This document shows positions 27,906 to 37,193 of a stretch of 44,322 nt of DNA, piece by piece (the first letter of the stretch is position 1; each line of letters starts with the position of its first letter). Below the pieces are notes generated by a model. It did not search any database and was not told the origin of the DNA. It saw only the letters and a program-made list of their open reading frames with translations. The stretch covers positions 1 to 44,322 of the forward strand of contig SVKP01000048.1 in NCBI GenBank assembly GCA_015068395.1, written 5' to 3'. Position numbers and translations under genes: made by a program. This DNA is from Oscillospiraceae bacterium (GTDB taxonomy: Bacteria; Bacillota; Clostridia; Oscillospirales; Oscillospiraceae).

Positions 27906-30818
27906 ATGAAAAACGAAGAACGCGATGTTTACATCATTCCGCCCAATTTTATAGAAGGAGGCACTTTGATGGGCGGAATGCTGAAAACGCGCAATGCCAT
28001 TGAAGCCGCTATTCTTGGAACAGTGGTCGGCTGGCCGGTACTGCATCTGAGCTTTTCGCTCCAGACTCGCATCATCATCCTATGCCTCACGGCGCTGCCG
28101 TTGGTGCTGTTCGCCCTGATCGGCGTATCGGGTGAGAGCCTGTCGTCGTTTTTCCTGCTGCTTTTGAGCTGGTTACGCAACCGAAGGCAGCTCAAAAGCG
28201 ACGGTACGACAGACGGAAAGCGGAAGAAAAGTATGCTTCCAAGCTGGTCTAAGGGTGAAAAGGTCAAATTACCGGACGAAACGCCCAAAAGCCGCAGGCG
28301 CGTTCAAATAGACGTCAAAAAGCGCCAGATGGAGCAGCACAAGACCTTTCTGCCGAAGGAAGATACGGTCCGCCCGCTCAATGCGCTCGCGGACTATGTG
28401 CCAATCGAACGTATCAGGAACGGCGTCATTTACACGCGGGATCACCGCTATGTCAAAATCGTAGAGGTGATCCCCGTCAACTTCCTGCTGCGAAGCGCCC
28501 AGGAGCAGCGCAGTATCATCTACAGCTTTATCAGCTACCTGAAGATCGCGCCGGTCAAGATCCAGCTCAAGGTACTGACCAAGCGCGCCGACATAGACCG
28601 CCACGTTACCGCGGTGCGCAGGGAGCTGGAACACGAGACAGACCCGCATTGCAGGATGCTTCAGGAGGACTATTTGCGCCTCATTTACCAGCTCGGTTCC
28701 CGTGAAGCTATCACACGACGGTTCTTTCTCATTTTTGAGTATGAACCGCTGCCCGGCACGCGGCGGGGAAATGAAGAGCAGGAAGCCGTTTCCCAGCTTC
28801 AAACGGCGGCGCGCTCAGCGGCAAACTACCTCAGACAGTGCGGAAACAGCGTGATCAGCCATGAGGATGAGGACGAAGCCATGGCGGAGATCCTTTACCA
28901 TGTGCTCTGCCGCAGGGAAAGCGACGAGCAGCCGTTCCGTGAAAAGGTCAAGAGGGTCCTCGGCGATTACCTTGCCGCGGGCAGATCGCTGGAAAACGTA
29001 CCGGCAAACGAGTTCTTTGCGCCCTCCTCGCTTGACTTCACCCACGGCAGATACATCTGTGTGGACGGCACCTACTATGCCTATCTGCTTGTTCCGTCTG
29101 ACGGTTACAAGTCCCAGGTCATGGCGGGGTGGCTCTCGCTGCTGGTCAACGCCGGCGACGGCATCGACCTCGACGTGTTCCTGACGCGCCAGCCGAAGGA
29201 GCGCATGATACGAAAACTCGGACAGCAGCTTCGCATCAACCGCAGCAAGATACGCGAGACCAGCGACACGAACACGGATTTTGATGACCTTGAAGGCGCG
29301 ATCCGCAGCGGATATTTCCTCAAAGACGGCCTCGGCAACAACGAGGATTTCTACTATTTGAATCTCCTCATCACCGTAACGGCGGACAATGTGGAGGATC
29401 TGGAGTGGAAATGCGCCGAGATGCGAAAGCTCCTGCTCTCGCAGGATATGAATGTGCAGCCCTGCTCCTTCTGTGAGGAGCAGGCTTTTTTGTCGGCGCT
29501 CCCTCTGGCATCGCTGGAGCATCGACTGTTTGAACGGTCAAAACGGAACGTGCTGACGCTGGGCGCTGCGAGCTGCTATCCCTTCACCAGCTATGAGATG
29601 TGTGATGATAACGGTATTTTGCTCGGGGTCAATCGGCACAACAACTCCCTCATCATCGTGGATATCTTCGATTCCCGCGTCTACAAGAACGCAAATATCG
29701 CGGTACTTGGCACCAGCGGCGCGGGAAAGACCTTTACCTTGCAGCTTATGTCCACGAGAATGCGGCGCAAGGGCATACAGGTCTTTATCATCGCGCCGCT
29801 CAAGGGCCACGAGTTCCACCGCGCATGCACGAGCATTGGCGGAGAATTTATTCAGATATCCCCGGCGTCGAGCAACTGCATCAACGTCATGGAGATCCGC
29901 AAGGTGGACAAGACCGCCGACGAGCTGCTGGACGGCCCGGGCATTGAGAAATCCATGCTTGCCGCGAAGATACAGCGGCTCCATATCTTTTTCAGTCTCC
30001 TGATTCCCGATATGACGCACGAGGAGCGGCAGCTTTTGGACGAGGAGCTGATTAGAACCTACGCAAACCACGGCATCACGCATGAGAACAGCTCGCTCAT
30101 CAACCCTGTCGACCCCGAGCAATACCGCATCATGCCGGTACTGGGCGATCTCTACGAGGTGCTCATGGAGTCCCCGGAGACACGACGGCTCGCCAACATC
30201 ACCAACAGGCTTGTCCACGGCTCCGCCAGCACGTTTAATCAGCAAACCAATGTGTCGCTGGATAACAAATACACGGTGCTCGATATATCCGAGCTGTCCG
30301 GCGATCTTCTGACTGTGGGGATGTTCGTCGCGCTTGACTACGTCTGGGACAAGGCAAAGGAGAACCGCACCGAGGAAAAAGCCATCTTCATCGACGAGTG
30401 CTGGCAGTTGATCGGCGCGAACAGCAACCGCCTCGCCGCCGAGTTTGTGCTGGAGATTTTCAAGATCATTCGCGGCTATGGCGGCAGTGCGATCTGCGCG
30501 ACGCAGGACATGAACGACTTTCTTTCCCTGGAGGACGGCAAGTACGGCAAGGGCATCATCAATGTCTGCAAGACCAAGATCCTGCTCAATCTGGAGGATG
30601 AGGAAGCGCGGCGCGTCCAATCCATCCTGCACCTCTCGGATACCGAAGTCATGGAGATCACGCACTTTGAGCGCGGCAACGGTTTGATTTCCACCAATAA
30701 CAACAATGTGACCGTGGAGATCAAGTGCAGCCAGATGGAGAAGGAGATGATCACCACCGACCGCCGCGAGCTGCAGGAACTGCTGGACCGCGCGGCAGAG
30801 GAGCGCGCGGCGTTGTAA
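27906..30818 (+). CDS. virB4: VirB4/TraE-like conjugation ATPase
   Basis: NIAVLGTSGAGKTFTLQLM (Walker A), KAIFIDECWQLIG (Walker B). Confidence 0.95.
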   Translation: MKNEERDVYIIPPNFIEGGTLMGGMLKTRNAIEAAILGTVVGWPVLHLSFSLQTRIIILCLTALPLVLFALIGVSGESLSSFFLLLLSWLRNRRQLKSDGTTDGKRKKSMLPSWSKGEKVKLPDETPKSRRRVQIDVKKRQMEQHKTFLPKEDTVRPLNALADYVPIERIRNGVIYTRDHRYVKIVEVIPVNFLLRSAQEQRSIIYSFISYLKIAPVKIQLKVLTKRADIDRHVTAVRRELEHETDPHCRMLQEDYLRLIYQLGSREAITRRFFLIFEYEPLPGTRRGNEEQEAVSQLQTAARSAANYLRQCGNSVISHEDEDEAMAEILYHVLCRRESDEQPFREKVKRVLGDYLAAGRSLENVPANEFFAPSSLDFTHGRYICVDGTYYAYLLVPSDGYKSQVMAGWLSLLVNAGDGIDLDVFLTRQPKERMIRKLGQQLRINRSKIRETSDTNTDFDDLEGAIRSGYFLKDGLGNNEDFYYLNLLITVTADNVEDLEWKCAEMRKLLLSQDMNVQPCSFCEEQAFLSALPLASLEHRLFERSKRNVLTLGAASCYPFTSYEMCDDNGILLGVNRHNNSLIIVDIFDSRVYKNANIAVLGTSGAGKTFTLQLMSTRMRRKGIQVFIIAPLKGHEFHRACTSIGGEFIQISPASSNCINVMEIRKVDKTADELLDGPGIEKSMLAAKIQRLHIFFSLLIPDMTHEERQLLDEELIRTYANHGITHENSSLINPVDPEQYRIMPVLGDLYEVLMESPETRRLANITNRLVHGSASTFNQQTNVSLDNKYTVLDISELSGDLLTVGMFVALDYVWDKAKENRTEEKAIFIDECWQLIGANSNRLAAEFVLEIFKIIRGYGGSAICATQDMNDFLSLEDGKYGKGIINVCKTKILLNLEDEEARRVQSILHLSDTEVMEITHFERGNGLISTNNNNVTVEIKCSQMEKEMITTDRRELQELLDRAAEERAAL

Positions 30819-31013
30819 TACGCATTATCACGCATCAATGCGCAAAAACAGCGTTGTTTCACTCTGTCAGCGCACCGAAAGGCGTATTACCACGCTTTAA
30901 TACGCATTATTCCTTTTTCCGTGGCAAGGTAATACGCAGTAATGCGTGCTACTGCGTATTGCTGCGTATTTGCCTGCCGCGGAGAGGAAATTACACGCAT
31001 TACTACGCATTAG
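30816..31013. repeat. Cluster of TAATACGCATTA-type repeats between virB4 and the next gene
   Basis: TAATACGCATTAT (30816), CACGCATCAATGCGC (about 30829), GGCGTATTACCACG (30881), TAATACGCATTAT (30898), AATACGCAGTAATGCGTGCTACTGCGTATTGCTGCGTATT (30931), TTACACGCATTACTACGCATTA (30991). Confidence 0.85.
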
Positions 31014-31025
31014 GAGGCTTTGAGC

Positions 31026-31556
31026 TTGAAAACACGAAGTCAAATCTATTCCGGGGAGGCATTGAGCATCCTGCGGGATCTCTCCACCTATCACTGTATG
31101 GCGCGCGGGCAGCTTCTGCGGATGCACCCGGGGAAAGAGAATAAGGTCGACAGGCTAATATCCTATCTGGCACGTCAGAAACGGATTCGCGAGGATGGCG
31201 CGTATTGTTACGCGGTGAGCGAGGACGAGGACGCGAAGGACAAGAAGGTGATCGCCGCGCTCTGGGTGCTGGTGGACTTTATCGACCGCGTCGACTTCCA
31301 CGCCGCCGGCAATTTTCCCGCGCAGGTCATATTCCTTGCAGACGACGAGATCTACGAGATCGCCTATGTCGAAAAGGGTAGGGAGGCGCTGGTCTCCCAG
31401 CTTTTGGCGGAGAAGAACGCGAAGGACTCCCTTTTTATCGTCGTCGTGGAATCGGAGGAGCAGATCGCAATGCTCGGCGGCGGCAACATCGTTGGCTACT
31501 GTACCGTTTCCGAGGACGGTCAGGTCAAATACTATCAGAAGGAGGAAGGAGAATGA
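31026..31556 (+). CDS. DUF5697-like ICE protein
   Basis: TTG start after AGGAGG; MKTRSQIYSGEALSILRDLSTYHCMARGQLLRMHPGKENKVDRLISYLARQKRI, wHTH-like N-terminus; family call from memory. Confidence 0.6.
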   Translation: MKTRSQIYSGEALSILRDLSTYHCMARGQLLRMHPGKENKVDRLISYLARQKRIREDGAYCYAVSEDEDAKDKKVIAALWVLVDFIDRVDFHAAGNFPAQVIFLADDEIYEIAYVEKGREALVSQLLAEKNAKDSLFIVVVESEEQIAMLGGGNIVGYCTVSEDGQVKYYQKEEGE

Positions 31557-31562
31557 GCTTTT

Positions 31563-32213
31563 TTGGATAAATCCGGCATTTCAAAGAGAATCATCGACAT
31601 TTTGGACGAGATATCGCGGCTGAACAACACGCTGTACTCGCTCAATACGCGCGGTGTGCAGCAATACCCGGAGAATTTTGAGGTATTGAGCACGGACGCC
31701 GCGCTCAGGGGGGAGCAGATCGCCTGCCGGCTGCGGCATCTCGTTTACACCGTGTCGAATAAGCCGCAAAATCAATACCTTGAGAGCGCGGCGCAGGCGC
31801 AGGGTGTCGACATTTGGGAAAAGGGCGGCGTAATGGAGATCAAGCTGCCGGGGCTTTTGGCGAAGCGCGAGAAGTGGAAAAGCATGGAGTTTCTGATGGA
31901 GCCGTTTACGGCGGCCATGAACCGCTATGCGCTGGAAAACACGCCCCCGCGCTATGAGCAGTGCGTCGTCTGCTTCATCAGCGTCTATGACAGAGCACTC
32001 CCGGACAGAGCGGTGCGCGACACGGACTCCGCCGAGCTCAAGCGGTATCTTGACGTGATCTCGTCGTTTCTTCTCACGGACGACAGCGCGCTCTACTGCG
32101 ATTCCTACAGCACGATAGAGCTTGGCGAGGAGTGCTGTACGCGCATTGTCATTATGGAGAAGTCGAGGTTTCCGAGCTGGATCGCGGAGCGGGATAAGGC
32201 GGAAACAGCATAG
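31563..32213 (+). CDS. DUF6100-like ICE protein
   Basis: TTG start; KRIIDILDEISRLNNTLYSLNTRGVQQYPENFEVLSTDAALRGEQIACRLRHLVY; family call from memory. Confidence 0.55.
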   Translation: MDKSGISKRIIDILDEISRLNNTLYSLNTRGVQQYPENFEVLSTDAALRGEQIACRLRHLVYTVSNKPQNQYLESAAQAQGVDIWEKGGVMEIKLPGLLAKREKWKSMEFLMEPFTAAMNRYALENTPPRYEQCVVCFISVYDRALPDRAVRDTDSAELKRYLDVISSFLLTDDSALYCDSYSTIELGEECCTRIVIMEKSRFPSWIAERDKAETA

Positions 32214-32243
32214 AAAGCTGCGCTTTTTCGACGGAAAAAACAT

Positions 32244-32282
32244 ATCCGGTTTTTGAGCAAAAATCGAAGAAAAAAACCGGAT
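32244..32282. repeat. Inverted repeat in a T4SS intergenic region
   Basis: ATCCGGTTTTT ... AAAAACCGGAT. Confidence 0.75.
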
Positions 32283-32340
32283 GGGCGTAAAACAGCTTTC
32301 AAAGCGCATAAACAAAGGTTTCCTTTCCTGTCTGCAAGGC

Positions 32341-32373
32341 AAAAAAACGCCCCAGGTATATTCACCTTGGGCG
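32341..32373 (-). terminator. Intrinsic terminator oriented on the minus strand inside the T4SS block
   Basis: Minus strand: CGCCCAAGGT-gaatat-ACCTGGGGCG-TTTTTTT. Confidence 0.7.
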
Positions 32374-32391
32374 AAAAACTGAGGTAAAGCG

Positions 32392-33534
32392 ATGAACGAG
32401 ATCGACAAATCGCTCCCGCCCGCTGACTCCTTTGGCGGTGAGCTGCTGGCGCTGATCGCCATGACGGGTGAGTTCCCCGCGACACAGGCAGACCGGCTCA
32501 CCGGCTCTCCGTCCTACCACGAAAAGCTGCTGCTAAATCTCAAGCAGGAGAGGTTTATCCGTTCCTACGTCAAGAACGGGCTTCGTGGCTATCGACTGAC
32601 TGCCCCTGCCAAACGATTGTTGCTTTCCCAATTTCCGACTCTCTTGCCTTTCTTTACAGGTAATGCTGTGACAAACGCGCCAAAGTACGATGTCAAAAGG
32701 CGGCTGCGGCTCCACAATGTATCAAGCGTGCTTGTGACGATGCACAACGCCGGTGTCGCCATACTGCCGTGGGAAAAGCCGGATGTTTTCCAGCTGCCGA
32801 AACAGGGAGGCGAGGTCAGCCTGGACAGGCCGACCTTCTACACCTCGCGCGAGGTCAAGGCGGTGGGGCCGAGGGGGAAGAACGTGACAAGCTCACGCTC
32901 GACCGGCGTGTTGATCGCTGACGACGAGGTGCTGTCCGTGTATAACACGGGTGACGTGGAGATGAGGTGGTATACCGCCTCCGAACTGCGGATGAAGACG
33001 CTGCTCAATGAAGAACTCTGCCAGTCGCGCTTATCGGCCCGGTGCGGGAAAAAGGACGTGTCCGCGCTCATGCTGTCCGACAACATGGAGCACATGGCTG
33101 CTTTTATGACGGGGGGCAAACGTCAAAAGCACAAATACGACATTCTCAACGGCGCGTTCCGACACTTCTATTATCTGACGAACGACCACGCCGGCGAGGT
33201 TCTGCTCCGAACGCTTTGTGACCGACGCATTCGTGATACGCTGGATCGGGTGCTGACCGACGGGCTTTCTCCGCGCGTGCCGGACGCCTCCGTCGAAAAC
33301 GACGGCTTTGACGAAAACGGTGATCCCGTGCTTCTCGGCTATCTGTGCGATATGCCGCGGATACTGCGCTTTAGCAATGCGCTCACGAGGGAAGGCAGGG
33401 AAGGGACGCTTCTCTGCTTTGATTTTCAGGTGGAGGCGATCCGCGCTGTTTGCGGCGAGAGCATGACGATCACACCGATCTATCTTGAAAGCTATGAAGG
33501 GAGCGACATCTATCGACTGGAAAAAGTGGATTAG
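32392..33534 (+). CDS. Uncharacterised ICE protein with N-terminal winged-helix-like region
   Basis: ELLALIAMTGEFPATQADRLTGSPSYHEKLLLNLKQERFIRSYVKNGLRGYRLTAPAKRLLL; 380 aa. Confidence 0.7.
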   Translation: MNEIDKSLPPADSFGGELLALIAMTGEFPATQADRLTGSPSYHEKLLLNLKQERFIRSYVKNGLRGYRLTAPAKRLLLSQFPTLLPFFTGNAVTNAPKYDVKRRLRLHNVSSVLVTMHNAGVAILPWEKPDVFQLPKQGGEVSLDRPTFYTSREVKAVGPRGKNVTSSRSTGVLIADDEVLSVYNTGDVEMRWYTASELRMKTLLNEELCQSRLSARCGKKDVSALMLSDNMEHMAAFMTGGKRQKHKYDILNGAFRHFYYLTNDHAGEVLLRTLCDRRIRDTLDRVLTDGLSPRVPDASVENDGFDENGDPVLLGYLCDMPRILRFSNALTREGREGTLLCFDFQVEAIRAVCGESMTITPIYLESYEGSDIYRLEKVD

Positions 33535-35605
33535 CACCATCATAGCCGCTCCCGTGGCGCTCTGCGCGCTGCTCTACGGGAGCGGCCTGATCGGACAGCT
33601 TGTGTTCAACTACCAATCCTGGCAGGACGCGGGTGGCACGCTGTACGGCGGTTCTTCGCCGACGCTGCCCGATCCCGCCTTTTTTTCATGCCTGCGCGCG
33701 GTTTTTCGGTTCCCGTCGGGACTGATTGGGCTTGGCATCTGCGCTGGGGGCTTTGCCGTCCTGATACTCATGGTCATGCGCATGGGCTACAGCGAGGGCG
33801 GGACCCATGACCGCGCGAGGAACTTTGAATACTCCAACAAAGGCACCTACGGCACCGCGGGCTTTATGACAAAGCGCGAAATGAAGGGCGTGGTCGACGC
33901 CGTGACCGACGTGCGCCGGCACCACGGCATCATACTCGGTGAGCTTGACGGAAAAGTGCTGTGCCTGCCCGAAAAGACGCGCTTCAACGGCAATCTCGCC
34001 GTCTACGGCGCCAGCGGTTCCAAGAAAACACGCTCATTCTGTATGAACATGATCCTGCAATGCGCCTCGCGCACGCCCATGACCTCGCTCATCATCTGCG
34101 ACCCCAAGAGCGAGCTCTATGAGAAATCCAGCGAGTACCTGCGCGACAAGGGCTACGTCGTCAAGAAGTTCGACCTTGTGACGCCGTGCAGCTCCGACTC
34201 GTGGAACTGCCTTGCGGAGATCGGCGGTCAGGAGTTGATGGCGCAGCTCTTCTGCGACGTCATCATCAAGAACACGGGCAGCGGCAAGGGCGACCACTTT
34301 TGGGACAATGCAGAAATGAATCTGCTCAAGGCGCTGGTTTTGTACGTCGAGCGCAATTTCGCGCCGGAGAATCGGAACATCGGCGAGGTCTACAAGCTGC
34401 TGTCCATGAGCTCGGAGAAGGAGCTGAACTCGATTTTTGAGGATCTGCCCAACGAGCATCCGGCAAAAGGACCGTACAACATCTTCAAGCAGTCCAGCGA
34501 GAGCGTCCGCGGCGGGGTCATCATCGGCCTCGGCTCGCGGCTGCAGGTGTTCCAGAACAGGGACATTTGTGAGATCACGAGCCACGACGAGATCGATCTG
34601 GAGCTGCCGGGCAAGAAGCCCTGCGCGTACTTCTGCATCACCAGCGATCAGGACAGCACATTTGATTTCCTCTCGTCGCTGCTTTTGTCGTTTGTCTTTA
34701 TCAAGCTGGTACGCTACGCGGACCAGAAATGCGAGGGCGGCGCGCTCCCTGTCCCCGTGCATGTGCTGGGCGAGGAGCTGTGCGCTTGCGGCGTGATCCC
34801 GGACCTCTCCCGCAAGATCAGCGTGATCCGGTCCCGGAACATCAGCATGAGCTGCGTGTTTCAGAACCTCGCGGGCTTGCAGAACCGCTACCCGCTCAAC
34901 CAGTGGCAGGAGATACTCGGAAACTGCGATATTACGCTGTTTCTCGGCTGCACCGACGCGCTGACGGCGGAGTTCATCAGCGACCGCACGGGCGAAGCCA
35001 GCATCAATGTGACCAGCAAGGCGAAGCAACTCAACACATGGCGCGTTTCCAACTACTCGCCGCAATACCGCGAGACCAGCGGCGTCGGCAGAAGGAAGCT
35101 CTACACCATGGACGAAGTGCTTCGCCTTGATTTGGATAAAGCGCTTGTCATCATTCGAGGAAAAAACGTACTGGAGGTGAACAAATTTGACTACAGCCGG
35201 CATCCCGAGTCCCGGAAGATGCGGCAGAGCAAGGCTTCCGCCCACATACCTGCGTGGCGGGAGCACGAAACCGCTCAGACTGCTCCAACGCCTGCGGAGG
35301 GAGAAAAGCCTTCGCCTGCGCGGACAGCAGAGACTGGCAAGCTGCCAAGCTCTGCTCCCGTAAGCACCCAAAAGGAAAAAGCAGGGGAAAAGGCCGCTGC
35401 CCGAAGCGAACCACTCAAAACCGAGCAGCAGCCGAATGACGCGTCTACGCCTGCGCAAAAACCCAAGCCGCAGGCAGCGGAAAAGCCCAAGGCGAAGAAG
35501 CGCCGGGACGAAAAACCGCTGAATCTGGACGACGCGCCAAAACCGAGGGTCACTACGACAACCAAGGAATCTTTATTATCTCGACCGAAAAAGAAGGAGG
35601 ATTGA
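33494..35605 (+). CDS. virD4: VirD4/TraG-like type IV coupling protein
   Basis: NLAVYGASGSKKTRSFCMNMILQ, SLIICDPKSELYEKSSEYLRDKGYVVKKFDL, DHFWDNAEMNLLKAL; overlaps the previous CDS by about 40 nt. Confidence 0.93.
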   Translation: MKGATSIDWKKWISTIIAAPVALCALLYGSGLIGQLVFNYQSWQDAGGTLYGGSSPTLPDPAFFSCLRAVFRFPSGLIGLGICAGGFAVLILMVMRMGYSEGGTHDRARNFEYSNKGTYGTAGFMTKREMKGVVDAVTDVRRHHGIILGELDGKVLCLPEKTRFNGNLAVYGASGSKKTRSFCMNMILQCASRTPMTSLIICDPKSELYEKSSEYLRDKGYVVKKFDLVTPCSSDSWNCLAEIGGQELMAQLFCDVIIKNTGSGKGDHFWDNAEMNLLKALVLYVERNFAPENRNIGEVYKLLSMSSEKELNSIFEDLPNEHPAKGPYNIFKQSSESVRGGVIIGLGSRLQVFQNRDICEITSHDEIDLELPGKKPCAYFCITSDQDSTFDFLSSLLLSFVFIKLVRYADQKCEGGALPVPVHVLGEELCACGVIPDLSRKISVIRSRNISMSCVFQNLAGLQNRYPLNQWQEILGNCDITLFLGCTDALTAEFISDRTGEASINVTSKAKQLNTWRVSNYSPQYRETSGVGRRKLYTMDEVLRLDLDKALVIIRGKNVLEVNKFDYSRHPESRKMRQSKASAHIPAWREHETAQTAPTPAEGEKPSPARTAETGKLPSSAPVSTQKEKAGEKAAARSEPLKTEQQPNDASTPAQKPKPQAAEKPKAKKRRDEKPLNLDDAPKPRVTTTTKESLLSRPKKKED

Positions 35606-35613
35606 TAATTTTT

Positions 35614-37122
35614 ATGCCGAGAAAGAAGACGATTGCCCCTATCGAGGAACTGAAAGAAAATGACGCGAGCGTGCCGGACGAAGGCACGACGGCAGAAACT
35701 GCGGCAGACGAAACCGCCGTCGAGCGTGAGAACACAGCCTTGCCCGATACCTCGGAAGCCGATACGGCCGAGGAGAGAGAAAAGAAGACCGAAAACGCCG
35801 ATGGGAAGCGCTTCGGCGGGGAAAGCCCGGAAACCGAGCTTCTTCAGGACGACGACAACGCCGGCACAGACAGCGCGGACACGGCAGAGCCCGTCGCAGA
35901 CGGCGAGGCGCAGGTAAGCACCGACTACAACGAGCTTCTGCATGAGGTGAGCGCCATGGGGCTCAACGGCGGCGGTGAGGAGCCGTTGACGCTGGCCGAC
36001 GCGGAGAAAATGCAGGAACCGGAGGCGGCACAGGAAGCCGACGCGCCGCAAAAGCCGCAGGAAGCGGAAGACGGCGAGCCGACCGGCCTGAGCGACGCGG
36101 ATCGTGCTCTGATGGACGACGAGGAGGGCGCGGAGGAAGCGCCTGCGGAGAGCGAGCCTGTTGAACGCGCTCCCGAAAAGCGTCGTGCCGCGCGAAAGCC
36201 CGCCATTCGCCGTGACAACCGCATCCTGACCATCGACGCGCACGACGAGGTGCAGTCTGAGAAGGACCGCGAGGCGGCGCTCTGGCACGACATCCAGAAC
36301 GCCCACCGTATGCGCCGCGTCCTGACGGGTACGCTGGACAGCGTGGAACGCACGGAATCCGGCATGACGGTCGCGGTCGTGAGCTACAACGGCTTCCGTG
36401 TCGTGATCCCGCACTCGGAGATGCTGCTCTACAATGACAGGCGCGTGTCGGGTTCTCAATATGAGGAGCTGATGGACCGCGTGACCCGCAACCTGAACGC
36501 GCGTCTCGGCTCGGAGCTGGATTTCGTCATCAAGGGCTATGAGAACGAATCCCGCAGCGTGGTCGCCAGCCGGAAGGACGCGATGTACCGCAAGCGCCAG
36601 ACCTTCTACTTAGACACTGACGACCTCGGCGAGCACATGATCTATGAAGGCCGCGTGGTGCAGGCGCGCGTCGTTGCCGTCGCGGAGAAGATCATGCGCG
36701 TCGAGGTGTTCGGCGCCGAGTGCGCCATCCGCGCGCCCGGCATGTCCTGGGAGTGGATCGGCAACGCCCGCGAGCGCTATCATGTCGGAGACCGCGTCCT
36801 CGTCCGCGTGCTTCGCATCAGCGGCGAAAAGGTGGAGGATCTTCGCATCGACGCGGATATTCGCAGCGTGTCCGGCAGCACCGGCGCGGACAGCCTGAGC
36901 AAGTGCGTCGTGCAGGGCCGCTATGTCGGCAAGGTGACGGATGTACGCGGGGGCGTCGTTTTCATCAACCTGAACAATGGCGTCAACGCCATCGCCCATT
37001 CGTGCTATGATTCGCGCTCGCCCGGCAAAAAGGACGACGTGTGCTTCGCCGTGACGCGCCTCGATGAAAAGCAGGGCATCGCCATCGGCGCGATCACCCG
37101 CATCATCCGCCAGAACATCTGA
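35614..37122 (+). CDS. S1 RNA-binding domain protein with acidic N-terminal extension
   Basis: RVLTGTLDSVERTESGMTVAVVSYNGFRVVIPHSEM and CVVQGRYVGKVTDVRGGVVFINLNNGVNAIAHSCYD. Confidence 0.8.
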   Translation: MPRKKTIAPIEELKENDASVPDEGTTAETAADETAVERENTALPDTSEADTAEEREKKTENADGKRFGGESPETELLQDDDNAGTDSADTAEPVADGEAQVSTDYNELLHEVSAMGLNGGGEEPLTLADAEKMQEPEAAQEADAPQKPQEAEDGEPTGLSDADRALMDDEEGAEEAPAESEPVERAPEKRRAARKPAIRRDNRILTIDAHDEVQSEKDREAALWHDIQNAHRMRRVLTGTLDSVERTESGMTVAVVSYNGFRVVIPHSEMLLYNDRRVSGSQYEELMDRVTRNLNARLGSELDFVIKGYENESRSVVASRKDAMYRKRQTFYLDTDDLGEHMIYEGRVVQARVVAVAEKIMRVEVFGAECAIRAPGMSWEWIGNARERYHVGDRVLVRVLRISGEKVEDLRIDADIRSVSGSTGADSLSKCVVQGRYVGKVTDVRGGVVFINLNNGVNAIAHSCYDSRSPGKKDDVCFAVTRLDEKQGIAIGAITRIIRQNI

Positions 37123-37193
37123 GCAATCTCACAGCGCGGGGAGCGGGCGCGCAGCCCGTTTCCCGCACAATTATAATGATGTAGGAGAAAACC

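Noticed and set aside
30816-31013. CRISPR-like array in the virB4 downstream repeats
   Set aside because: Units are about 12 bp, in both orientations, with irregular and very short spacing and no uniform spacers.
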